In this document: one piece after another, positions 1 through 6,202 of the stretch | Layout of the letters: each line of letters opens with the position of its first letter | Numbering within the stretch: the first letter of the stretch is position 1 | DNA from: an uncultured Parasphingopyxis sp. | GTDB lineage: Bacteria > Pseudomonadota > Alphaproteobacteria > Sphingomonadales > Sphingomonadaceae | Direction: 5' to 3' | NCBI GenBank assembly: GCA_905479515.1 | Contig: CAJQMX010000110.1 | Location: 1 to 6,975, forward strand | DNA: 6,975 nt | Notes under the pieces: generated by a model | What the model saw: the letters and a program-made list of their open reading frames with translations, nothing else | Databases searched by the model: none | What the model was told of the DNA's origin: nothing | Position numbers and translations under genes: made by a program

Positions 1-696
1 CAGGAAATCGCATCCGATGTCGGCGTAGATGTTGACGCGTCTGCGCGCGCGGCGCCCGAAGGCAGCGTGGTCACCAACTGGTTCAATCCCAGCCTTGATT
101 TCGTCTGGTTCAATCTTCCCGGCCTGCTCGTCATCATCGTATCGGTGACCGGTCTGTCCGTGGCCGCGCAAAGCGTGGCACGCGAGCGCGAATTGGGAAC
201 GTTCGATCAGCTGATGGTCTCACCCTTGCGCACGCATGAGATTTTGATCGGCAAGATGATCCCCCCGCTGATCGCGGGTCTCATCAACGGTATCATTTAT
301 CTGCTCGCCGCCCGGTATGTCTTTGCCGTGCCGTTTACCGGCTCGGTAATGCTCTTCTTCTTCGCGCTAACCATATACATGCTCGCGCTGATCGGGATCG
401 GCATGCTTGTTTCGTCTATCTCCCAGACCCAACAACAGGCGTTTCTCGGTTCGTTTCTGGTGATTGTGCCTGTTGTCATGCTGTCGGGCTTTTCGTCCCC
501 TGTAGAAAATATGCCTGGCTGGTTGCAGATCGCCAATCTCGTCAATCCTGCGCAATATTTTCTCGTCATCTCTCATGGACTTTTTCTCAAGGCGATGCCG
601 GTTGATGCGGTGCTCGCGCAGCTCTGGCCCATCGCGCTGATTGGCTGCGTCGCGCTCACCGCATCGGCCTGGCTGTTTCGGGCCCGAATGGAGTAG
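1..696 (+). CDS. ABC-2 type transporter permease, 3' part (5' end outside window)
   Basis: The frame is open from base 1 to the TAG at 694-696, giving 231 residues of a protein that starts upstream; the GTG at 67 is internal, not a start. The visible part has about five hydrophobic segments (near residues 39-56, 87-103, 116-138, 147-163 and 206-225). After the first lies the ABC-2 permease signature RERELGTFDQLMVSPLRTHE (residues 61-80), and later an LSGFSSPVENMP loop and an NPAQYFLVISHGLFLK stretch typical of the YhhJ/YbhR/YbhS group. Such permeases form the membrane channel of ABC exporters, usually with an ATPase and a periplasmic HlyD-like adaptor. The stop codon is one base from the next gene, an outer-membrane factor, so both probably belong to one export operon. 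The substrate cannot be told; drugs or other small hydrophobic molecules are usual. The family call is firm, the function general. Confidence 0.9.
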   Translation, partial: QEIASDVGVDVDASARAAPEGSVVTNWFNPSLDFVWFNLPGLLVIIVSVTGLSVAAQSVARERELGTFDQLMVSPLRTHEILIGKMIPPLIAGLINGIIYLLAARYVFAVPFTGSVMLFFFALTIYMLALIGIGMLVSSISQTQQQAFLGSFLVIVPVVMLSGFSSPVENMPGWLQIANLVNPAQYFLVISHGLFLKAMPVDAVLAQLWPIALIGCVALTASAWLFRARME

Positions 697-697
697 C

Positions 698-2113
698 ATG
701 ATGCGTTTTCGATCTTCCCTGATGCTCGCGGCACTGGCGATTGCGCCTGCCTGTACGGTCGGACCCGACTATGAGCGGCCCGAATTACTGGTCGCCAACG
801 AGTGGATGGAGCCCGCCGACCTTGGCCCTGTCGACCAGCAATGGTGGGACAATTTTGACGACCCGATGCTCTCCCGGCTCATCGAGATGGCGATCACCGA
901 CAGCCCGCAACTGCGCGAGGCGGAAGCCCGACTTGCCGAAGCCCGGGCCAATCGCGATGCAGCGCGCGGCGGACGATTGCCGCAAGTCGGCGCGAGCGGT
1001 TCGGCGACCGAAAATACGATCAGCGAAAATGGCCAGCTTCCCATCGGTCAGATTCCCGGATTCGAACGCAATTTCGGCCTGTTCGACCTCGGCTTTGACG
1101 CCAGTTGGGAAATCGACTTCTGGGGCCGTCACACGCGCCAGATAGAGGGAGCCCAGGCACGCGCCGAGGCCGCACTCGAAGCACGCCGCGACGTACTCGT
1201 CACACTGACCGGCGAAATCGCCCGTGCCTATATCGATCTGCGCGTCGCCCAGGCCGAACAGGAGAGCCTCGCTGCGGTCGCTCAAGCCGAAGCTGTGCGC
1301 TCTGATCTCACCGGCCAGCGATTTCAGGCGGGTGAAAGTTCGCATCTCGAATGGGATCAGGCCGTCTTTCGAGCGCGGGTTAGCGCGCAAGCCGTTCCCG
1401 AGGCTGACAGCCGCGTGGCCGCTGCCGCCTATCGCATTGCCACGCTGATCGGATCGCCGCCTGAAGCCATTGTGCCAGACCTGCTTCTCCCTGCTCCGGT
1501 TCCTGACAGTCCGGATCAGATACTGGTCGGCCTGCGCTCCGACCTGCTAACACGCCGACCCGATATACGGCGCGCTGAACGCGAACTTGCTGCCGCAATA
1601 GCAGATATCGGAGTGGCAACGGCTGACCTGTTTCCACGCTTCTCACTGTTCGGCTCAATCGGCCAGCAAGCCCGCGATCCCGGCGATCTCCTCTCAAGTG
1701 GCAGCACCCGCCTTTCGATAGGGCCGAGCTTTTCCTGGCCGATCTTTGCAGGCGGGCGTATCCGCGCCCAGATCCGCGGCGCAGACGCCAGGGCAGAAGC
1801 CGCCGCAGCGCGCTATGAAGCCGCCGTTATCGGTGCACTTTCCGACAGTGAAAGTGCCATCAACCGGTTTCTTCGGATGCGTGAGGCAGAGGAGGAGGCG
1901 GTGCATGCCATGGAACGGCAACGATCGGCCTTTCACTTCGCCGAGCAAAGGCATCAAGCGGGTGAAGATGATGCGCTTTCGCTTGCTGCCGCTCAAAGGG
2001 CATTGGCCGAAGCCGATGCCCGCCTGAATCGCGCCCGTGGTGATCGCGCGAATTCGGCAATAGCCCTGTACAAATCGCTTGGAGGCGGCTGGGTTGACGA
2101 TCCGGAGGGCTAG
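698..2113 (+). CDS. Outer-membrane factor lipoprotein, NodT/OprM family (TolC-like efflux channel)
   Basis: This 471-residue protein has a short basic, hydrophobic leader ending in IAPAC, with Cys19 as the likely lipidated residue, followed by TVGPDYERP, the usual mature start of the NodT/OprM/CusC family. Two outer-membrane efflux repeats follow (about residues 59-245 and 275-460), rich in Ala/Glu/Arg as expected for the alpha-barrel. Family landmarks include SWEIDFWGR (136-144), LLTRRPDIRRAE (283-294), FPRFSLFGSIG (312-322), SWPIFAGGRIRA (346-357) and ALYKSLGGGW (456-465). Length is normal for the family. The start is ATG 698 or the adjacent ATG 701; GGAG at 690-693 sits 4 or 7 nt upstream, so 701 is slightly better spaced. 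Longer in-frame starts (641) lie inside the permease gene and lack a lipoprotein leader. It likely supplies the outer-membrane exit duct for the ABC transporter encoded just upstream, although this family more often serves RND pumps. Confidence 0.93.
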   Translation: MMRFRSSLMLAALAIAPACTVGPDYERPELLVANEWMEPADLGPVDQQWWDNFDDPMLSRLIEMAITDSPQLREAEARLAEARANRDAARGGRLPQVGASGSATENTISENGQLPIGQIPGFERNFGLFDLGFDASWEIDFWGRHTRQIEGAQARAEAALEARRDVLVTLTGEIARAYIDLRVAQAEQESLAAVAQAEAVRSDLTGQRFQAGESSHLEWDQAVFRARVSAQAVPEADSRVAAAAYRIATLIGSPPEAIVPDLLLPAPVPDSPDQILVGLRSDLLTRRPDIRRAERELAAAIADIGVATADLFPRFSLFGSIGQQARDPGDLLSSGSTRLSIGPSFSWPIFAGGRIRAQIRGADARAEAAAARYEAAVIGALSDSESAINRFLRMREAEEEAVHAMERQRSAFHFAEQRHQAGEDDALSLAAAQRALAEADARLNRARGDRANSAIALYKSLGGGWVDDPEG

Positions 2114-2175
2114 CTTCAGCTATCCGCTGGCACCTCCCGTTCATGGTCGCCCCAATCTAGACTCCAATGGATACC

Positions 2176-2192
2176 TGCCCCCATAGGGGGCA
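2176..2192. terminator. Perfect GC-rich hairpin between convergent genes (possible bidirectional terminator)
   Basis: TGCCCCC (2176-2182) and GGGGGCA (2186-2192) pair perfectly over 7 bp around an ATA loop. It lies between the stop codons of the outer-membrane factor (2113) and pobA (2263), where a shared terminator would be expected. Neither strand has a T-run after the stem, so it is not a classical intrinsic terminator. It could act as a 3'-end stabiliser or weak terminator. Alternatively it could be a protein-binding palindrome: C-run/G-run dyads are known as CsoR/RcnR-type metal-sensor operators, but no such regulator or metal gene is seen here. Nothing else is recognised in 2114-2262. 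Confidence 0.4.
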
Positions 2193-2262
2193 TCGGATAA
2201 GTTAGAGTTCCGAGGGATTGAGACGCTTGGCACCCACCATACCGGAAATTCTCCGCCTCTTT

Positions 2263-3435
2263 TTACAGCGATAAGCCGACATAGTTTTCCGCAATCGATG
2301 TCTGGGCGGCTTCGGAGTCGGCAATGTAGTCGAGTTCGGCGAGTTGGATGCGCCGGTCAAAATCACTGCTATCGGGAAAGCGGTGCATGAGGCTGGTCAA
2401 ATACCAACTAAACCGGCTCGCCTTCCAAATTCTGGAGAGTGCCCGGGCAGGATATCCGACAAGGCCGCCCTCGTCCCCTCGCGCAAAATGGGCGATCAGG
2501 GCATCGCTCAGCATAACAACGTCCGAAGCAGCGAGATTGAGGCCCTTGGCGCCCGTTGGCGGTACGATATGGGCGGCGTCCCCGGCAAGGAACAGGCGGC
2601 CATGGTTCATCGTCTCGTGGATATAGGATCGCAGCGGGGCAATCGACTTTTCGATGGCCGGTCCTCGCGTGACGGCGACACCCTTTCCGAGCCGGTCCTC
2701 CAGCGCATCCCATAGCCGGCTATCTGGCCAATCCTCGATCCGTTCGTCCGATGGAACCTGAATATAATAGCGGCTGCGCGACGGAGAGCGCATTGAGGCC
2801 AGTGCAAAGCCTTTTTCGTGCGACGCATAGATGAGTTCGTGGTTGCAGGGCGGAACATCGGCAAGGATGCCCAGCCAGCCGAACGGGTAGATCCGCTCAT
2901 ATGCACGCCCGAGATCTTTCGGAATCGCCTGGCGTGAGGGACCATGAAATCCGTCACAGCCGGCAATGAAACTGCACGCGATGCGATGGTCTTCTTGATG
3001 ATGCCGGAACGTCAGGAAAGGCGCGTCACTCGAGACATCATGAAGGCTGACATCCTCGGCTTCCCAGATGATTTCAAGATCGCGATCGGGAGCTGCCTCG
3101 ATCAGATCATGGACTATCTCGGTCTGGCCATAGACAGTCACCCTCTGTCCGATCAGTCGATGGATATCGATGCGGATCGACCGATCACCCTGATGAAGTT
3201 CGAATCCGTCATGCGGCAATCCCTGCGCATCGAGATTGCTTGCGAGATCGAGGCGGCGGAGCAGATTGGTGGTGACGGTTTCAAGGACCCCCGCCCTGAT
3301 GCGGCCTTCAACATATTCGCGGGTCTGCCGTTCGACAATGATTGCCTTTATGCCTGCCTGCCTTAGCAAGTGGCCGAGCAGCAACCCTGCGGGACCGGCA
3401 CCGATAATCGCTACCTGGGTGCGCGAGGCAATCAC
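2263..3435 (-). CDS. pobA: 4-hydroxybenzoate 3-monooxygenase (p-hydroxybenzoate hydroxylase)
   Basis: This cytoplasmic FAD monooxygenase converts 4-hydroxybenzoate to protocatechuate using NAD(P)H and O2. The 390 residues match the family length. Visible features are the Rossmann GAGPAG (12-17), YVEGRIRAGVLE (41-52) with the FAD/substrate-loop arginines, the CDGFHGPSRQ DG motif (160-169) and the GDAAHIVPPTGAKGLNLA FAD motif (285-302). Catalytic residues known from the Pseudomonas enzyme are all present: Tyr203 and Tyr385 (Tyr201/Tyr385), Ser214 and Arg216 (Ser212/Arg214), Arg222, Tyr224, Pro293, Asn300 and the proton-relay His75 (His72). Arg36 and Tyr41 match Arg33/Tyr38 of the NADPH-preferring type. 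The start is GTG 3435; AAGG at 3444-3447 is 8 nt upstream, and no alternative ATG precedes the FAD motif. It overlaps the P450 stop by 4 nt (GTGA), indicating translational coupling. It is the last gene of the operon. Confidence 0.96.
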   Translation of the reverse strand: MIASRTQVAIIGAGPAGLLLGHLLRQAGIKAIIVERQTREYVEGRIRAGVLETVTTNLLRRLDLASNLDAQGLPHDGFELHQGDRSIRIDIHRLIGQRVTVYGQTEIVHDLIEAAPDRDLEIIWEAEDVSLHDVSSDAPFLTFRHHQEDHRIACSFIAGCDGFHGPSRQAIPKDLGRAYERIYPFGWLGILADVPPCNHELIYASHEKGFALASMRSPSRSRYYIQVPSDERIEDWPDSRLWDALEDRLGKGVAVTRGPAIEKSIAPLRSYIHETMNHGRLFLAGDAAHIVPPTGAKGLNLAASDVVMLSDALIAHFARGDEGGLVGYPARALSRIWKASRFSWYLTSLMHRFPDSSDFDRRIQLAELDYIADSEAAQTSIAENYVGLSL

Positions 3436-4643
3436 CCGCCTGACCTTGGCCCGGGCGCAGCAGGGTCAACTTCGACGGGCAGACTGGCGATTGCGTGGAG
3501 CGTGTTATTGAGACGCCGGACGGGCTTGCCGGTCAGGCGGATCTTGGCCACGCGTTTGGCGATGGCGGTCGCGACAATCTCGCCTTCGAGGCGCGCCATC
3601 ATCTGCCCGAGACACTGATGGATGCCAAAACCGAAACCGACATGACCGCTAACCCGTCGGTTCAGATCAAACTGCGTGGGCGCATCCCAGTGGCGAGGAT
3701 CGCGATTGGCAGCCGCCAGCAGCAAAAGGACTTTGGCCCCCTCGGGAATCCGGGTTCCTTCAATTTCGGTATCGCATGTGGCCGTGCGAAAGAATGTCTG
3801 GACGGTGGAATCCCAGCGCAAACTTTCCTCGAATGCCTTTAGCGCAAGCCCGGGGTCACCATGGAGCTTTGCATATTCGTCTGGAAATTCGGCAAGCGCC
3901 AGAACCATATGGGCTATCCCGTTGACGGTCGTGTCCACACCGGCGGACAGGAAGGAGCGGATCAGCCGCTCTGCCTCCTCATCGGTGCACAAGCCCTGAT
4001 CGGCTGCCTCGTATACGGCCATACCCCAACCGCCGGCTTGCAGGTTTTCGCGTTTGCATGCCGCCGCTACCCAGGCGATTGCTGCCTCTTTGCCGTGATT
4101 GCTCTTTTCCAACACCGCGTTGCGCGGTCCGAAAGCATTGAACACAATCGTGGCGTAATCGAGCAAATGCGCACGGCCATCGGCAGGCACACCAATCGTG
4201 TCCGGAAAAATCTGCATCGGGAATATCTCGGCAAGATCCGTCACCGCATCGAACCGTCGCCGCGAAACAAGTTCGTCGACAAGCTGCTCAGCCTTTTTCT
4301 GCCATCCGGATCGCAGCAGCTTCAGTGCCTTTGGCGAGACGATCCGGTTCATGATGCCGCGCGTCCGGTCATGCAACGGGGGATCAACCTCAAGCAGCAG
4401 CGAGGGTGGCCGGAAAGATGCCTCGCACGCGAAATCGGCGAGCCCCACACCGCGACTGGAACAGAATGTATCATGATCCCTGAGCGCCTGATGCACGCCA
4501 TCGAAGCGGGCAATCGCATAGCATCCGATCGAATCAAGCCACACTACCGGACCGGCATCCCTGATCCGATCGTGATGCGCATAGGGATCAGCAAGAAAGG
4601 CTTCGTCGAACGGGTCGAGATCGAGTGACGGGCAATCGGCCAT
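3432..4643 (-). CDS. Cytochrome P450, CYP199A-like; probable 4-methoxybenzoate O-demethylase
   Basis: This soluble class I-type bacterial P450 has 403 residues from ATG 4643. P450 landmarks are the I-helix LSAGVDTTVNG (232-242) with acid-alcohol pair Asp237-Thr238, the K-helix ExxR (Glu273-Arg276) and the haem loop FGFGIHQCLG with Cys344 as iron ligand. The sequence closely follows the CYP199A group of Rhodopseudomonas, e.g. DPFxxxFLADPY, TFCSSRGVGLADF, RPPSL, VFNAFGP, VQTFFRT. Residues recalled as the para-substituted benzoate pocket of CYP199A4 are kept (Arg78, Ser81, Phe168, Phe171, Arg229, Ser230, Ser233, Phe284). The family removes the methyl group of 4-methoxybenzoate, giving 4-hydroxybenzoate and formaldehyde; the next gene, pobA, uses that product. 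GTG 4655 would add four residues but has its purine tract directly against it, whereas ATG 4643 has GGGGGAG 11 nt upstream. No ferredoxin or reductase gene is nearby. The subfamily is recalled from memory, and the exact substrate is inferred. Confidence 0.92.
   Translation of the reverse strand: MADCPSLDLDPFDEAFLADPYAHHDRIRDAGPVVWLDSIGCYAIARFDGVHQALRDHDTFCSSRGVGLADFACEASFRPPSLLLEVDPPLHDRTRGIMNRIVSPKALKLLRSGWQKKAEQLVDELVSRRRFDAVTDLAEIFPMQIFPDTIGVPADGRAHLLDYATIVFNAFGPRNAVLEKSNHGKEAAIAWVAAACKRENLQAGGWGMAVYEAADQGLCTDEEAERLIRSFLSAGVDTTVNGIAHMVLALAEFPDEYAKLHGDPGLALKAFEESLRWDSTVQTFFRTATCDTEIEGTRIPEGAKVLLLLAAANRDPRHWDAPTQFDLNRRVSGHVGFGFGIHQCLGQMMARLEGEIVATAIAKRVAKIRLTGKPVRRLNNTLHAIASLPVEVDPAAPGPRSGG
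3444..3447 (-). promoter_or_regulatory. Ribosome-binding site of pobA inside the P450 gene
   Basis: On the minus strand AAGG lies 8 nt before the GTG at 3435, within the last codons of the P450 gene. It supports the GTG start and the 4-nt GTGA overlap. The P450's C-terminal PGPRSGG tail, which extends past the remembered end of CYP199A proteins, is the stretch that encodes it. Confidence 0.55.
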
Positions 4644-4654
4644 TTTCTGTTTCA

Positions 4655-4661
4655 CTCCCCC
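4655..4661 (-). promoter_or_regulatory. Purine-rich ribosome-binding site of the P450 gene
   Basis: GGGGGAG on the minus strand lies 11 nt before ATG 4643 and immediately touches GTG 4655. This spacing argues for the ATG as the working start. The site directly follows the hairpin at 4662-4679, so local RNA folding could affect its accessibility. Confidence 0.45.
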
Positions 4662-4679
4662 AGGGTTCCGAAGGACCCT
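4662..4679 (-). other. RNA hairpin with TTCG tetraloop between Rieske and P450 genes
   Basis: In the minus-strand transcript AGGGT pairs with ACCCT over 5 bp. After one C-A mismatch, a C-G pair closes a TTCG loop, the very stable C(UUCG)G class. It occupies the gap between the Rieske stop (4689) and the P450 ribosome-binding site (from 4661). No T-run follows, so it is not a complete intrinsic terminator. Plausible roles are protecting or separating message segments, or tuning translation of the P450. The pairing is read directly; the role is inference. Confidence 0.45.
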
Positions 4680-4688
4680 TCGGCATGC

Positions 4689-5711
4689 CTATCCGATCAT
4701 GTCGCATGCAACGGTCGTACGCGGGTATTTGCGGACATAGGCAAGGAAATTGGAAAGCTGCCGGTCGGCGGGCGTCAGGATATCCTGGCGAAAGCTGATG
4801 CTGCTCATGACGATATCGTCTTCCTCGAACAATGTGCGGCCAAAATTCATGGCCTGTTCGAGTACGTTGTCGATCATCTCGTCCTCACCCGGTTCGCCGG
4901 TACTTTTCGGTGTCGCGACCATCATGCTGGCTAGCGTCCGGTTACCGGGGAGCGCCTTGCCCGCCGACATTTGATAGACCAGTCGGCCCATGAAGCTGGT
5001 TTCGAAGATCAGGCAATTCGTGCCGAATATCGTCACATGCTGCTCGAGCGGTCCCATGCCGGGAATGTTCATCGTCTGGGCGTAATGCATGCCGTGCGGC
5101 GTGACTTTCACACCTTCAGGATTAACCGACAGGTCGATCTGATGAACCGAGCGCAGATGTTGGATATCCGAAGAATTGGAAAAGGGAACGAAGTGATCGA
5201 CAGTCACCAGCTGGTCAAACTCGACCTTCAGTTCCAGTTCGTCTTCGGGCACGGGGAAGTGCGGCAGGTCATAGAGCGGTTCGACACCGTTAAAGGCCCA
5301 GACGAACCCGATCGATTCCTGTGTAGGGAAGCGGAACAGTTTGGCACGCGCCGGCGCCTTGTCTCCGACCGCAGTCGCAACGCACTGTCCTTCGGCATTG
5401 TAATCCCAATGATGGAATGGGCAGCGGACCTTGCCCTCAACCATTGCCCCATCTTTGAGATCAGCACCGAGATGCCGGCAATAGGCGCTGAGAACCTGAG
5501 GTGTTCCATCCTCGTCACGCACCACGATCACCCGGCCATTCATGAACTCGGTGCCGTAAATTTCGCCAGCTTTTACGTCGGTCGAGAGGGCAATCGGATA
5601 CCAATTCTGGTCATAGCCATGTTCGACGCTCTGCGGCGGAATAGGCTCGCCGCGCACGATCATCTCGTCAGCGGTTTCGGTTGCCCCACTGGATTTTGCT
5701 AAAGTTGCCAT
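4689..5711 (-). CDS. Rieske [2Fe-2S] non-haem iron oxygenase, alpha-subunit type, substrate unknown
   Basis: From ATG 5711 the protein has 340 residues, the size of single-component VanA/KshA-like oxygenases. The N-terminal Rieske domain has Cys78-x-His80 and Cys97-x2-His100, separated by 16 residues, within AYCRHLGADL and RCPFHHWDYN. The C-terminal catalytic domain has Asp182-x2-His185-x4-His190 (SDIQHLRSVH) and a downstream LFEEDD, whose Asp298 is the likely third iron ligand, so both metal centres look intact. Such enzymes hydroxylate or O-/N-demethylate aromatic or steroid-like substrates and need a reductase, which is absent here. ATG 5726 (five more residues, abutting the previous gene's stop) lacks a Shine-Dalgarno, whereas ATG 5711 has GGAG 9 nt upstream. 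Being co-transcribed with an anisate-type P450 and pobA suggests a para-substituted aromatic acid or precursor, but the substrate cannot be read from the sequence. Confidence 0.9.
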   Translation of the reverse strand: MATLAKSSGATETADEMIVRGEPIPPQSVEHGYDQNWYPIALSTDVKAGEIYGTEFMNGRVIVVRDEDGTPQVLSAYCRHLGADLKDGAMVEGKVRCPFHHWDYNAEGQCVATAVGDKAPARAKLFRFPTQESIGFVWAFNGVEPLYDLPHFPVPEDELELKVEFDQLVTVDHFVPFSNSSDIQHLRSVHQIDLSVNPEGVKVTPHGMHYAQTMNIPGMGPLEQHVTIFGTNCLIFETSFMGRLVYQMSAGKALPGNRTLASMMVATPKSTGEPGEDEMIDNVLEQAMNFGRTLFEEDDIVMSSISFRQDILTPADRQLSNFLAYVRKYPRTTVACDMIG

Positions 5712-5720
5712 GGTTTTCGT

Positions 5721-5724
5721 CTCC
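5721..5724 (-). promoter_or_regulatory. Ribosome-binding site deciding the Rieske start
   Basis: On the minus strand GGAG is 9 nt before ATG 5711. It is made by the ATGGAG sequence at the alternative start 5726, which itself has no purine-rich site upstream (the region reads CCGAAAAGTAA). This favours the shorter protein. Confidence 0.5.
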
Positions 5725-5726
5725 AT

Positions 5727-6122
5727 TTACTTTTCGGTCAGCGCATAATCGAGCAGCGCCTGATCCTGGGAATAATGACCGCCGGCGATCCCGAGCGCCC
5801 CGATCACGACATCACCCTCTTTGATCGGTGCACCGCCGGGCAAAAGAAGGAGCCCCGGCTCGGCGTGGAGCGCGGCCTGCATCAACGGGTCCTTGGACGA
5901 CATGATCGAGACATCCTTCGTCGACACGCCCATATTGGCGGATGTTCGAGCCTTGCGGAGGGCTGCGTCGAAGCTCATGAAACCGGTGCCATCCATCATG
6001 GCCGAGGCTTTGATGTTTCCGGCCTCATCGACCACGACCGCAGCGATTGCGACGGACTGCGAGGTACCGGATTCAACGGCTCTCGCGAGCAGCTGCTGCG
6101 CCCTATCCAGCGAAATTGGCAT
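5727..6122 (-). CDS. GlcG/HbpS-family small protein (DUF336, haem-degrading domain family)
   Basis: This 131-residue protein is a single GlcG/HbpS domain: an N-terminal helix (SLDRAQQLLARAVES), then VAIAAVVVDEAGNIKASAMMDG (24-45), AALRKARTSANMG (53-65), PGGAPIKEGDVVIGALGIAGG (95-115) and QDQALLDYAL (119-128). Family members include GlcG of glycolate operons, the haem-binding HbpS of Streptomyces and the PduO C-terminal domain; most have no proven enzymatic role. There is no signal peptide, so it should be cytoplasmic. Only two histidines are present (His86 and His116), so haem binding as in HbpS should not be assumed. The start ATG 6122 has AAGGGAG 8 nt upstream (6131-6137). It is first in the operon and its TAA directly touches the ATG at 5726. 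Genes of this family are often seen beside oxygenase genes; a supporting role in cofactor or product handling is only a guess. Confidence 0.85.
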   Translation of the reverse strand: MPISLDRAQQLLARAVESGTSQSVAIAAVVVDEAGNIKASAMMDGTGFMSFDAALRKARTSANMGVSTKDVSIMSSKDPLMQAALHAEPGLLLLPGGAPIKEGDVVIGALGIAGGHYSQDQALLDYALTEK

Positions 6123-6196
6123 GTAGTTTTCTCCCTTGTGACTTGGCTCCTTTTAGAAACTCACTGGGCCCCTGTCCTATTCGCTTGACGCTTCGA

Positions 6197-6202
6197 ATTA
6201 TC
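6197..6202 (-). promoter_or_regulatory. Candidate -10 box (GATAAT) for the catabolic operon
   Basis: On the minus strand GATAAT (one mismatch from TATAAT) lies about 75 nt upstream of the GlcG-like start at 6122, predicting a leader of about 65-70 nt. Hexamers 16-18 nt upstream (GCACAG, TGCACA, ATGCAC) do not resemble TTGACA. A good -10 with a poor -35 is typical of promoters needing an activator, matching the divergent AraC-type gene. It is a single short match and should be treated as a candidate. Confidence 0.35.

Noticed and set aside
67..69. GTG as a start for the permease
   Set aside because: The frame is open to base 1 and coding-like before it, so the gene begins left of the window.
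641..697. Upstream extension of the outer-membrane factor start to 641
   Set aside because: It would overlap the permease end by over 50 nt and bury the lipoprotein leader; ATG 698/701 with GGAG fits better.
785..1390. 201-codon open frame on the - strand
   Set aside because: It is a shadow of the outer-membrane factor gene, whose domain motifs continue unbroken through this stretch.
2944..3366. 140-codon open frame on the + strand
   Set aside because: It is antisense to the pobA FAD and substrate domains and has no protein family features.
3861..4628. 255-codon open frame on the + strand
   Set aside because: It lies wholly antisense to the P450 gene, shows no recognisable domain and reflects GC-rich codon bias; the minus-strand P450 motifs are decisive.
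4971..5702. 243-codon open frame on the + strand
   Set aside because: It is antisense to the Rieske gene across its metal-binding motifs; no family features and no ribosome-binding site were seen.
6185..6190. TTGACG as a -35 for the regulator gene
   Set aside because: No acceptable -10 hexamer lies 16-18 nt downstream on the + strand, so it is not called as a promoter.
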